64,000 nt of DNA from assembly GCF_026013565.1 (NCBI RefSeq), contig NZ_JAPDOB010000001.1, positions 124,001 to 188,000 on the forward strand, given 5' to 3'. Source of the stretch: Sphingomonas arvum. Lineage in GTDB: Bacteria > Pseudomonadota > Alphaproteobacteria > Sphingomonadales > Sphingomonadaceae. Below the pieces are notes generated by a model. That model saw only the letters and a list, made by a program, of their open reading frames with translations. It made no database searches and was not told the origin of the DNA. Below are positions 49,731 through 58,079 of this stretch, piece after piece. Position numbers and translations under genes: made by a program. Numbering within the stretch: position 1 is the stretch's first letter; each line of letters begins with the position of its first letter.

Positions 49731-50285
49731 ATGTCGAAGCGAAAGCCCAAGCCGAACGAGGAGGTCCGCCGCCAGAACCGCGCCCGCGCGGCCGGCGAGC
49801 TGGTCGGCGCCATCGGCGGGGTCGCGTTCAAGCGCTTCGGCTTCGTCCAGGGCGCCGTCGTCAGCCGCTGGCCCGAGATCGTTGGCGAGCGCTACGCCAA
49901 GGCGTCCGCGCCCGAATCCATCCGCTTCCCGGCCGGCAAGAAGGAAGGCGGTGCGCTGACCCTGGTGGTCGAGGGCGCCCATGCGCCGCTGATGCAGCAC
50001 CTTGCGCCGACCATCATCGAGCGGGTCAACCGTTTCTTCGGCTATCAGGCGGTCGCCCGCATCCAGTTCCGTCAGGGCCGCCTGCCGCGCCCCGAGCCGC
50101 GTTCCAAACCGCAGGCCGCCCCGGCGCCCCGCGAACTCGGCCCTGGCCTGCGCGAGATCGCCGATCCGGAACTCAAGGCCGTACTGGAGTCGCTGGCCGG
50201 GCGGATCGCCGCCGCCGACGGCCCGCCGACCGTGGAACGGCCCACTCCCATTCCATCTCTCGTCAACCTTCCAAAGGTACGCTGA
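49731..50285 (+). CDS. DUF721 (DciA-like) protein
   Basis: A 184-residue protein with a basic N terminus (MSKRKPKPNEEVRRQNRARA) and a KH-like DUF721 domain (about 20-115; WPEIVGERYAKASAPESIRF, HLAPTIIERVNRFFGY). DUF721 includes DciA, which loads the replicative helicase in bacteria without DnaC. The C terminus is Pro-rich. It is divergent from mutY and is followed after 5 nt by the DsbA-like gene. Confidence 0.82.
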   Translation: MSKRKPKPNEEVRRQNRARAAGELVGAIGGVAFKRFGFVQGAVVSRWPEIVGERYAKASAPESIRFPAGKKEGGALTLVVEGAHAPLMQHLAPTIIERVNRFFGYQAVARIQFRQGRLPRPEPRSKPQAAPAPRELGPGLREIADPELKAVLESLAGRIAAADGPPTVERPTPIPSLVNLPKVR

Positions 50286-50290
50286 CCACC

Positions 50291-51043
50291 ATGAAGAGAA
50301 TCGCACTCCTTGCTGCCGTGTCCCTGCTCGCCGCCTGCAACAACGGCGGCGGCAACAACAGCACCGCGGCGGACACCACGCCGATCACCCCGGTGGCGGC
50401 GCCGAACGGCGGCGACTGGACGCAGATGATCCGCCAGACGGCCGAGGGCGGCATGCTGATGGGCAATCCCGACGCCCCGGTGAAGGTGGTGGAGTTCAGC
50501 TCCATGACCTGCCCGCACTGCGCCCATTTCTCCGAGAACGGCGCGCCCAAGCTGGTCAACGACTATGTGAAGACGGGCAAGGTGTCGTTCGAGCTGCGCA
50601 ACTTCGTCCGCGATCCGTTCGACATCACCATGGCGCTGATCGCCCGCTGCGCCGGCGCGACGCCGCAATATTTCACGATGACCGACGCGCTGTTCAAGAA
50701 CCAGGGGGCGGCGTTCGAGAAGGTCCAGGCGATCCCAGCTGCGGAGCAGCAGCAGCTCGCCAACCTGCCGCCGGCGCAGCAGTTCGCGCGCTATGCGCAA
50801 GCCGCGGGATTGCAGGAGTTCGCGGCGCAGCGGGGGCTGCCGTCGGCGAAGACCAGCCAGTGCCTCGCCAACCAGCAGGAAACGGAGAAGCTGGTCCAGA
50901 TGAACAGCGACGCCTCGTCCACCTACCAGCTGCAGGGCACGCCGACCTTCCTCATCAACAACAAGGTGGTCGACATGCCGGGCATCACCGAGGACCAGGT
51001 CTGGCCGACGCTGGAACAGAGGATCCGCGACGCGCTGTCCTGA
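50291..51043 (+). CDS. DsbA-family thioredoxin-fold lipoprotein
   Basis: A 250-residue predicted lipoprotein: signal with lipobox LLAAC, a low-complexity linker, then a thioredoxin fold with active site CPHC in FSSMTCPHCAHFSENG. The cis-Pro loop is QGTPTFLINNK. It fits the DsbA/DSBA-like thioredoxin domain family of sphingomonads rather than E. coli DsbA. It precedes smc by 24 nt. Confidence 0.9.
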   Translation: MKRIALLAAVSLLAACNNGGGNNSTAADTTPITPVAAPNGGDWTQMIRQTAEGGMLMGNPDAPVKVVEFSSMTCPHCAHFSENGAPKLVNDYVKTGKVSFELRNFVRDPFDITMALIARCAGATPQYFTMTDALFKNQGAAFEKVQAIPAAEQQQLANLPPAQQFARYAQAAGLQEFAAQRGLPSAKTSQCLANQQETEKLVQMNSDASSTYQLQGTPTFLINNKVVDMPGITEDQVWPTLEQRIRDALS

Positions 51044-51067
51044 GGAGGACGGCATGGGGGGTGAAGG

Positions 51068-54000
51068 GTGCGCTTTCGCCGGCTGAAACTCAGCGGCTTT
51101 AAGAGCTTCGTCGAACCGGCCGAGCTGCGCATCGAGCCGGGGCTGACCGGCATCGTCGGCCCCAACGGCTGCGGCAAGTCCAACCTCCTGGAAGCCATGC
51201 GCTGGGTGATGGGCGAGGGCAGTCCCAAGTCCCTGCGCGGCGGCGGCATGGAGGACGTGATCTTCGCCGGGACCGCCAGCCGGCCGGCGCGTGACTTCGC
51301 CGAAGTTTCGCTGCTGATCGAAGGTGACGGCGCCGAGGCTCGCGAGCGGGAGGTGACCCGCCGGATCGAGCGCGGGGCCGGCTCCGCCTACCGGCTGGAC
51401 GGCCGCGACGTCCGCCAGAAGGACGTGGCGCTGCTGTTTGCCGACGCCGCCACCGGGGCGCACTCGCCGGCGCTGGTCAGCCAAGGGCGGATCGGCGCGA
51501 TCATTGCCGCCAAGCCGGCCGAGCGCCGCCAGATGCTGGAGGAAGCGGCCGGCATCGCGGGCCTGCACGCACGGCGCAAGGATGCCGAGCAGAAGCTGCG
51601 CGCGACTGAGGCCAACCTGCAGCGGCTCGACGAATTGCTGAGCGACCAGGAAGCGCGGGTCGCCGCCTTGAAGCGCCAGGCGCGGGTAGCCGAGCGCTAC
51701 CGCCAGCTGACCGATCGCATCCGGCTGGCCGAGGGGCGGCTGGTGTACCAGCGCTGGGCCGAGGCCGACCAGGCCGCCAAGGTGGCAGGCGAGGAGGCGC
51801 GAGCGGCGGGTGCCGACGTCGCGACGCTGCAGGCCAAGCTCACGGAGGCGCAGGAAGCGCAGGTCGCCGGCGCTGCCGAGGTCGCCCGGCGGCGCGGCGA
51901 GGCGGCCGACGCGCGCGAGCGGGCGCAGGGCTTGGCGCACCAGCTGGCAACCGCACGCGCACGGCTCGACACGGTCCGGCGCCGGCTGGCGGAGCTCGAG
52001 CGCTTGGGGATCCAGCTGGGCGCCGAGCAGGCCCGGGAGCAGGCGCTGCGCGAGGACGCAGCCAACGCCGAACGCTCACTCGGCGCCGAGCAGGACGCGA
52101 TCGCCGCGCGGCTGGCGAACGGAGAGGCGGAGGCGGTGCGAGTCGCCGCGGCCCTGACCGAGGCGCAAGCGAAGGCGCGCGAGTCGGAGGCGGCGCTGGC
52201 CGGGCTGCTTGCGCGCGAGGCGGCGATGAAAGCGGAGCGGAACGTTGCGGAGGCCGCGCTGAACGCCGCCCGTTCGCATGCCGCGCGGATCGAGGCGGAA
52301 GCGCAGCGGCTGTCCGCCCAGCTCAGCGCACTTGGCGACGGTGCGGCCGAACGGCGCGCTCGCGATGCCGCGGGCGCGCAGCGCGCTGCCGCCGCAGCGG
52401 CGCAGCGGACAGCCGAGCAGGCGCTGGCCGATGCCGAGGCGCGCCGCAGCGAGGCGGCCGACCAGCGCGACGAGGCTGAGGCAGCCGTTGCCTCCGCGAG
52501 GGCGGCGCTCGCCGCAGCGCAGGCGGAGCAGGCGGCGCTGGCCCGCGCGCTGGCGAGCGGCGCCGGGCGCGGCGTGCTGGCGCAGGTGCGGGCGGCTCAG
52601 GGCTATGAGCGGGCGCTCGCCGCGGCCCTGGGCGACGACCTCGATGCGCCGGTGGCGCAGGAGGGCGGACGCTACTGGTCCGGGGCGCAGGTTGTCACGA
52701 GTGATCCGCCGTTGCCAAAGGGCGCCGAGTGCCTGGCCGACCATGTCGAGGCGCCGCCGGCGCTTGAGCGACGGTTGCGGCAGATCGCCGTTGTGGACGA
52801 GGACGGTGGTCAGTTGCTCGCCGTTGGGCAGCGGCTGGTCACCCGTGCCGGGCGGCTCCGGCGCTGGGACGGCTTTGTCGCCACCGGCAACGGCGCCGCC
52901 GCGGCGGAGCGGCTGGTCCGGCAGAATCGGCTGGCGGAGCTCGCGGGCCAGGTGGGTCCGCTGGGCGAACAGCTGACCAGCGCCGAGACCCGGCGGCAGG
53001 CGCTGGTGACCGCCATCGCCGACGCGCGCGCCGGGGCCGACAGGGCCCGAGAGGCAATCGCTGCGGCCGAGCGGCAGGCGCGGGAGGCGAGCCGGGCGGA
53101 AGACATGGCTGTCGCAGCCTTGGAGCGGCTGGCTGGCCAGCGCGCATTGCTGGAGGAGCGGATCGCCGAGACGGAGCCGGTGCGCGAGGCCGCCGGCGCC
53201 GCGGTGGCTCAGGCGGAGACGGCGCTCGCTGCCCTTCCTGACGCCAGCATGCTGGCCGGAAATATCGTCGGAGCGCGAGAGCAGGCCTCCGCCGACGGCG
53301 CCAGTGTGGCCGAACGCCGCGCGGAGCAGGCGACCCTGGCCCGGGCCGCCGCCGCCGATCGCGAGCGCCAGGCAGCGGCAGCGAAGGAGCAGCGCGCCTG
53401 GGCGGAACGGGCACTCGCCGCCGATGGGCGGATCGCCGACGCCGAGGACCGCGCGCGCGCCCTGGAGGAGGAACGCGCCGCACTCGCGAACCAGCCCGAG
53501 CTGCTGGAGGAGCAGCTGGGTACGCTCGAACAGGCCGGCCGCGACACGGAGGCCCTGGTCTCCGCTACCCTGGCCGCCGAGCGGGAAGCGGACGGCGCAA
53601 TGGCCGCGCTGGGCCAGGCGTTCGCCCAGGCCAACGAAGCCATGGCCGCCGCGCGCGAGCGCCGGGCCGGAGCAGATGCACGGGCGGAGGCGCAGGTGGC
53701 GCGGCGGATCGAGTACGGCCGGGTCTGCGGCGAAAAGTTCGAATGCCCGCCGCCGCTGCTGCCCGGGCGGCTCGGCTTCGATCCGAGCCACCTCACGGAC
53801 GCGGCCGAGGAGTCCGCCACGTTGGAGCGCCTGACCGCCGAACGCGAGCGGCTCGGCCCGGTCAATCTCGTAGCCGAGCAGGAACTGGCCGAGCTCGACG
53901 CCGCCCGCCTGCAGGGCGCAGCCGAGCGCGACGAATTGCGGGAGGCCATCAACCGCCTGCGCGGCTCGATCGGCAGCCTCAACCGCGAAGGTCGGGTCCG

Positions 54001-54478
54001 CCTGCTCGACGCCTACGAGCAGGTCGACCGCCATTTCCGCAGCCTGTTCACCACCCTGTTCGACGGCGGCCAGGCGCACCTGCAGCTCATTGACAGCGAC
54101 GACCCGCTTGAGGCCGGCCTCGAGATCATGGCCCAGCCGCCGGGCAAACGCCTGACCGCCCTGACCCTGCTCAGCGGCGGCGAGCAGGCGCTCACCGCCG
54201 CCGCCCTGATCTTCGCGCTGTTCCTGACCAACCCGGCCCCGATCTGCGTGCTCGACGAAGTCGACGCGCCGCTCGACGACGCCAACGTGGAGCGCTTCTG
54301 CGACCTCCTCGTGCGGATGACGCAGGAAACCGACACCCGCTACTTGATCGTCACCCACAATGCGGTGACCATGAGCCGCATGCACCGCCTGTACGGCGTC
54401 ACCATGGTCGAAAAAGGCGTCAGCCGGCTGGTCTCCGTCGACCTTGGCGGCGCCGAGACGTTGTTGGCGGCGGAATGA
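51068..54478 (+). CDS. smc: Chromosome segregation protein SMC
   Basis: A 1136-residue SMC ATPase from a GTG. Walker A GPNGCGKSN in the N-terminal head, two long Ala/Glu/Arg-rich coiled coils (about 160-480 and 640-960), a hinge about 495-630 (LAQVRAAQGYERALAAALGDD), signature LLSGGEQALTAAAL and Walker B CVLDEVDAPLDD in the C-terminal head. It condenses the chromosome with ScpA/ScpB. Its TGA overlaps the P450 start by 4 nt. Confidence 0.98.
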   Translation: MRFRRLKLSGFKSFVEPAELRIEPGLTGIVGPNGCGKSNLLEAMRWVMGEGSPKSLRGGGMEDVIFAGTASRPARDFAEVSLLIEGDGAEAREREVTRRIERGAGSAYRLDGRDVRQKDVALLFADAATGAHSPALVSQGRIGAIIAAKPAERRQMLEEAAGIAGLHARRKDAEQKLRATEANLQRLDELLSDQEARVAALKRQARVAERYRQLTDRIRLAEGRLVYQRWAEADQAAKVAGEEARAAGADVATLQAKLTEAQEAQVAGAAEVARRRGEAADARERAQGLAHQLATARARLDTVRRRLAELERLGIQLGAEQAREQALREDAANAERSLGAEQDAIAARLANGEAEAVRVAAALTEAQAKARESEAALAGLLAREAAMKAERNVAEAALNAARSHAARIEAEAQRLSAQLSALGDGAAERRARDAAGAQRAAAAAAQRTAEQALADAEARRSEAADQRDEAEAAVASARAALAAAQAEQAALARALASGAGRGVLAQVRAAQGYERALAAALGDDLDAPVAQEGGRYWSGAQVVTSDPPLPKGAECLADHVEAPPALERRLRQIAVVDEDGGQLLAVGQRLVTRAGRLRRWDGFVATGNGAAAAERLVRQNRLAELAGQVGPLGEQLTSAETRRQALVTAIADARAGADRAREAIAAAERQAREASRAEDMAVAALERLAGQRALLEERIAETEPVREAAGAAVAQAETALAALPDASMLAGNIVGAREQASADGASVAERRAEQATLARAAAADRERQAAAAKEQRAWAERALAADGRIADAEDRARALEEERAALANQPELLEEQLGTLEQAGRDTEALVSATLAAEREADGAMAALGQAFAQANEAMAAARERRAGADARAEAQVARRIEYGRVCGEKFECPPPLLPGRLGFDPSHLTDAAEESATLERLTAERERLGPVNLVAEQELAELDAARLQGAAERDELREAINRLRGSIGSLNREGRVRLLDAYEQVDRHFRSLFTTLFDGGQAHLQLIDSDDPLEAGLEIMAQPPGKRLTALTLLSGGEQALTAAALIFALFLTNPAPICVLDEVDAPLDDANVERFCDLLVRMTQETDTRYLIVTHNAVTMSRMHRLYGVTMVEKGVSRLVSVDLGGAETLLAAE

Positions 54479-55833
54479 CGAAACCGTTTGTCCCGACCCA
54501 TCCACCGCGCGGCACCGGCCCGGTCGCCACCTGGCGCGGCTTCTTCGGCGAGCGTGCGCGGACCAGCGTCCACGGCTGGTCGGAGCGGATGTTCGAGCTG
54601 CCCTACTACCAGCGCGAGGTGCTCCGCTTCCGCATCCACGTGCTGCTCGACCCGCCGCTGATCGAGCATGTCGTCCTGACCAACCAGGCCAATTACCTCA
54701 AGCCGGGGTTGGCCAAGACCTTGTTGGGCCCGGTCATCGGCACCGGCCTGCTGACGGCGGACGGCACCCTGTGGCGCGAGCAGCGCAAGATCGTCGCGGC
54801 CAGTTTCTCGCCTGCTGCGGTGGAGAAGGTGCGACCCGTGTTCGGCGCGGCCTCGCGCACGGCAGTGGCCGAGTGGCGCAGTGGCGAGGTCCGCGACGTG
54901 GCGGTGGATGCGACCCGCGCCACCATGCTGATCATCGCCGAGACCTTGTTCAGCGCCGATCCCCGCCTGACCAGCGACGAAGCCCTGTGCCACATCGCGG
55001 CCGCGCTGGACGGCATTTCCGAACCGCGCCTGCAGGCGCTGCTTGGCCTCCCGATGGTGCCGCTGACTCCCAGGGCCCGGCGCGGCGCGGTTGGGCAGCG
55101 TTACCTGCGCGCCACGCTCAACCAGCTGGTCGACGAGCGGCTTGCTGCGGGCGCGGGCGGTGACGATTTCCTCGACACGCTGATCACTGCGTTGAGAGCC
55201 AAGTTCGCGCCCGAGGAGGCGCGCCGCCTGGCGATCGACAACGCCGCCACCTTCTACCTCGCCGGTCACGAGACCACGTCCAATGCGCTGGCCTGGACGC
55301 TCTACCTCCTGTCCGAGCAGCCGCACTGGCAGGACCGGCTGGCGGCGGAGGCGCAGGGCGCGCTCGGGTCGGCGGAGTGGGGCAGGGCGCCGGTGACCAC
55401 CTTGCTGCCGCAGCTTCACACCGTGCTGCAGGAATCGCTTCGCCTGTATCCGCCCGCGCCCCGGTTCGACCGGCAGGCCGCCGGCGAAGACCTACTGCCC
55501 AACGGGGAGGCGGTCAGGCCGGGCGACATCGTCTCCATTTGGCCCTGGCTGCTGCATCGCAGCCGTCGCTTGTGGGACCAGCCGGACGTCTTCGACCCCG
55601 ACCGGTTCGCCCCCGATCGCCCGAAGCCGGGCCGCTACCAATATCTTCCCTTCGGCGCCGGTCCACGCATCTGCGTCGGCGCCCAGTTCGCAACGGTGGA
55701 GGCCCTGACCATCCTCGCCCACTGGCTGGCCGAGTGGCGCTTTGTCGCGACCGGCCGCCGAGTCGAGGTCACCGGATTGGTGACCATGCGTCCCAAAGAT
55801 GGGCTGCGCTTGCGGGTTGAACGACGCAGCTGA
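54475..55833 (+). CDS. Cytochrome P450
   Basis: A 452-residue soluble P450. I-helix AGHETTSN, ExxR in ESLRLYPP, the PERF-like DPDRFAPDR and the heme-binding loop FGAGPRICVGAQFA with the axial Cys are all present. Length and the absence of a membrane anchor fit a class I bacterial P450, similar to CYP102/CYP4-like soluble forms. No ferredoxin gene is near. The substrate is unknown. It is translationally coupled to smc, an unusual partner. Confidence 0.93.
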   Translation: MTKPFVPTHPPRGTGPVATWRGFFGERARTSVHGWSERMFELPYYQREVLRFRIHVLLDPPLIEHVVLTNQANYLKPGLAKTLLGPVIGTGLLTADGTLWREQRKIVAASFSPAAVEKVRPVFGAASRTAVAEWRSGEVRDVAVDATRATMLIIAETLFSADPRLTSDEALCHIAAALDGISEPRLQALLGLPMVPLTPRARRGAVGQRYLRATLNQLVDERLAAGAGGDDFLDTLITALRAKFAPEEARRLAIDNAATFYLAGHETTSNALAWTLYLLSEQPHWQDRLAAEAQGALGSAEWGRAPVTTLLPQLHTVLQESLRLYPPAPRFDRQAAGEDLLPNGEAVRPGDIVSIWPWLLHRSRRLWDQPDVFDPDRFAPDRPKPGRYQYLPFGAGPRICVGAQFATVEALTILAHWLAEWRFVATGRRVEVTGLVTMRPKDGLRLRVERRS

Positions 55834-55849
55834 TCATTCTCACTAGATT

Positions 55850-55868
55850 GATAATGATTCTCGATTAC
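55850..55868 (+). promoter_or_regulatory. Fur-box-like site upstream of siderophore receptor
   Basis: GATAATGATTCTCGATTAC matches the 19-bp Fur consensus GATAATGATAATCATTATC at 13 positions by my hand count, including the first nine. A related ATTCTC copy lies just upstream (TGATCATTCTC from 55831). The site is about 85 nt before the receptor start, the usual place for iron repression by Fur. Confidence 0.6.
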
Positions 55869-55885
55869 AGCAGCGCGACTGTTGC

Positions 55886-55938
55886 GAACGATTTGCATTA
55901 GCGGTAGCAAGTCCGCACAAGAAACGAGCAAATCGTTC
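55886..55938 (+). promoter_or_regulatory. Structured leader of the siderophore receptor
   Basis: GAACGATTTGC (55886-55896) is exactly complementary to GCAAATCGTTC (55928-55938), an 11-bp stem. Within the 31-nt loop a smaller GCGG/CCGC stem (55901-55904 with 55913-55916) can form. The 3' arm ends just before the AGGGGAA ribosome-binding site of the receptor gene, so the structure could modulate translation. It could also be an operator for a dimeric regulator. Confidence 0.5.
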
Positions 55939-55952
55939 AAGGGGAACTTGAC

Positions 55953-58079
55953 TTGCGTACCTGCCTCCACGCGCTGCTTGGCGCCACGTCTCTCTGCACC
56001 CTGGCCGGTCCGGCCATGGCCGAGGAACTTGCCAATACGACGGCGGCGGCGGCGGCCGACACCGAGCAGCCGACGGTGACCGTCACCGGCCAGCGCGAAG
56101 AATATGGGGTTAAGTCGACCTCTACCGCGACCCGCACCAACACGCTGCTGCGAAACATCCCGCAGGCGATCTCCGTAGTGTCCGAGGCGCAGATCGAGGA
56201 CCAGTCGCTGCGCTCGGTCGCCGACCTGCTGCTGTTCGTGCCGGGCGCCACGCCGGGCACGGGTGAGGCCAACCGCGATCAGCTGACCCTGCGCGGCAAC
56301 AACACCACTGCCGACTTCTTCGTCGACGGCCTGCGCGACGACGCGCAATACTTCCGTGACTTTTACAACCTCGACCGGGTCGAGGTGCTCAAGGGCCCCA
56401 ACGCCATGATCTTCGGCCGCGGCGGCGGTGGCGGCGTCATCAACCGGGTCACCAAGCGCCCCAGCTTCGGCAACCACCAGCAACTGATCATCAGCCGCGA
56501 CAGCGAGGGCGGCACCCGCGGCACCGCCGACATCGACTTGCCCGTGGCGGGCGCGCTCGGCGTTCGGGTCAACAGCGTGTGGGAAAAGGCCGACAGCTTC
56601 CGCCAGCACAGCCAGATTAAGCGCTACGGCATCAACCCGACGGTCGGCTTCATGGCCGGTCCGGACACCCGGCTGGATCTGTCCTACGAGTACTTCCACG
56701 ATCGCCGCACGGCCGATCGCGGCATCCCGTCCCGCTCGGACGGCAGCGCGCTGACCGTGGACAGCCCGCTGCGCGGCTACGACAGCACCTTCTTCGGCGA
56801 CCCCGACCAGAGCTGGTCGGACGCCGACGTGCAGATCGCCAGCCTGGCCGCGGAGCACCGGTTCAGCGACGCGCTGACCATCCGGAACCGGACGCTGCTG
56901 GCCGACTATGACAAGTTCTACCAGAACGTGTTCCCAAGCACCGCGGTCACGCCGGCCGGCACCTTCACGCTGGGCGCGTACAATTCACGCAACGACCGCC
57001 GCAACCTGATCAGCCAGACCGACCTTGTCTGGACCGGCTCGATCGCCGGCATCGACCAAACATTGCTGGTGGGGTTCGAGGCCGCGCGCCAGAGCAGCCG
57101 CAACCAGCGGCTCACCGGCAGCATCGCGGGCGGCAACGTCGTGTCCGTCACCGATCCAACGGTGGAGCGGGTCGTCACCTACACCCGCTCTGCCAGCGAC
57201 GCCGATAACCGGACCCGGGCCACGGTTGCGGCCGGCTATGTCCAGGCGCAGCTGCGGCCGTCCGACTTCATCGAGATCGTCGCCGGCCTCCGCTACGACC
57301 GGTTCAAGCTGACGGTCGACGACCAGCGCCCGACTGTCGCCACCCGCAGCCGGTCGGACAGCCTCCTGTCGCCGCGCCTCGGCCTGGTGTTAAAGCCGCG
57401 CGACAACCTGTCCTTCTACGGCAGCTATTCGCGCTCCTACCTGCCGCAATCGGGCGACCAGTTCAGCGGCCTGACCCAGGCCACCGAGGCGCTCAAGCCC
57501 GAGCGCTTCGACAACCTCGAAGTCGGCGGCAAGTGGGAGCCGGGCCGCGGCCTTCTCGCCACGGTGGCGCTGTACCGGCTCGATCGCAGCAACACGCAGG
57601 CGGCCAATCCCAATCCGCTGCTGCCGCCGCTCCTCACTGGTGGCACCCGCACCCGCGGCCTGGAGATCGGCCTGGAACGCAGCATTGGCGCGCGCTGGCA
57701 GGTCTCGGCCGGCTACGCTCTGCAGCATTCCGAGATCCGCCGCACCACCACCGCCGCGCCGGCCGGCCGCAAGGTCGCGCTGGTTCCGAGGCATGCGCTG
57801 TCGCTGTGGAGCAAGTACCAGGTCAGCAAGCCTTTCGCGGCCGGCTTGGGGCTGCTGGCCCGCTCCAAGAGCTATGCGTCGATCAGCAACACGGTTGAAC
57901 TGCCGGGCTACACCCGCCTGGACGGTGCGCTCTACTACAAGCTGGCGCCCGGCATCGAAGCCCAGCTCAATGTCGAGAACCTGACCGGCAGGGACTATTT
58001 TCCGACGGCGCACAGCGACAACAACATCGCTCCGGGCGCACCGCGTACGGCGCGGCTGACGCTTCGGGCCGACTTCTAG
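55953..58079 (+). CDS. TonB-dependent siderophore receptor
   Basis: A 708-residue outer-membrane receptor. A TTG start gives a signal peptide ending AMAEE. The N-terminal plug domain has TVTGQREEYG (TonB-box-like region), IPQAISVV, QLTLRGNNTTADFFVDGLRDDAQYFRDFYNLDRVEVLKGPN-type motifs, then a 22-strand barrel ending RLTLRADF. The plug pattern (IPQAISVVSE, RDFYNLDRVEV) is that of catecholate or hydroxamate siderophore receptors of the Fiu/FpvA type. A Fur-like site upstream supports iron control. Confidence 0.93.
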   Translation: MRTCLHALLGATSLCTLAGPAMAEELANTTAAAAADTEQPTVTVTGQREEYGVKSTSTATRTNTLLRNIPQAISVVSEAQIEDQSLRSVADLLLFVPGATPGTGEANRDQLTLRGNNTTADFFVDGLRDDAQYFRDFYNLDRVEVLKGPNAMIFGRGGGGGVINRVTKRPSFGNHQQLIISRDSEGGTRGTADIDLPVAGALGVRVNSVWEKADSFRQHSQIKRYGINPTVGFMAGPDTRLDLSYEYFHDRRTADRGIPSRSDGSALTVDSPLRGYDSTFFGDPDQSWSDADVQIASLAAEHRFSDALTIRNRTLLADYDKFYQNVFPSTAVTPAGTFTLGAYNSRNDRRNLISQTDLVWTGSIAGIDQTLLVGFEAARQSSRNQRLTGSIAGGNVVSVTDPTVERVVTYTRSASDADNRTRATVAAGYVQAQLRPSDFIEIVAGLRYDRFKLTVDDQRPTVATRSRSDSLLSPRLGLVLKPRDNLSFYGSYSRSYLPQSGDQFSGLTQATEALKPERFDNLEVGGKWEPGRGLLATVALYRLDRSNTQAANPNPLLPPLLTGGTRTRGLEIGLERSIGARWQVSAGYALQHSEIRRTTTAAPAGRKVALVPRHALSLWSKYQVSKPFAAGLGLLARSKSYASISNTVELPGYTRLDGALYYKLAPGIEAQLNVENLTGRDYFPTAHSDNNIAPGAPRTARLTLRADF

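Noticed and set aside
52076-54505. An 809-codon open frame antisense to smc
   Set aside because: Shadow of the Ala/Glu/Arg-rich coiled coils of smc; no motifs.
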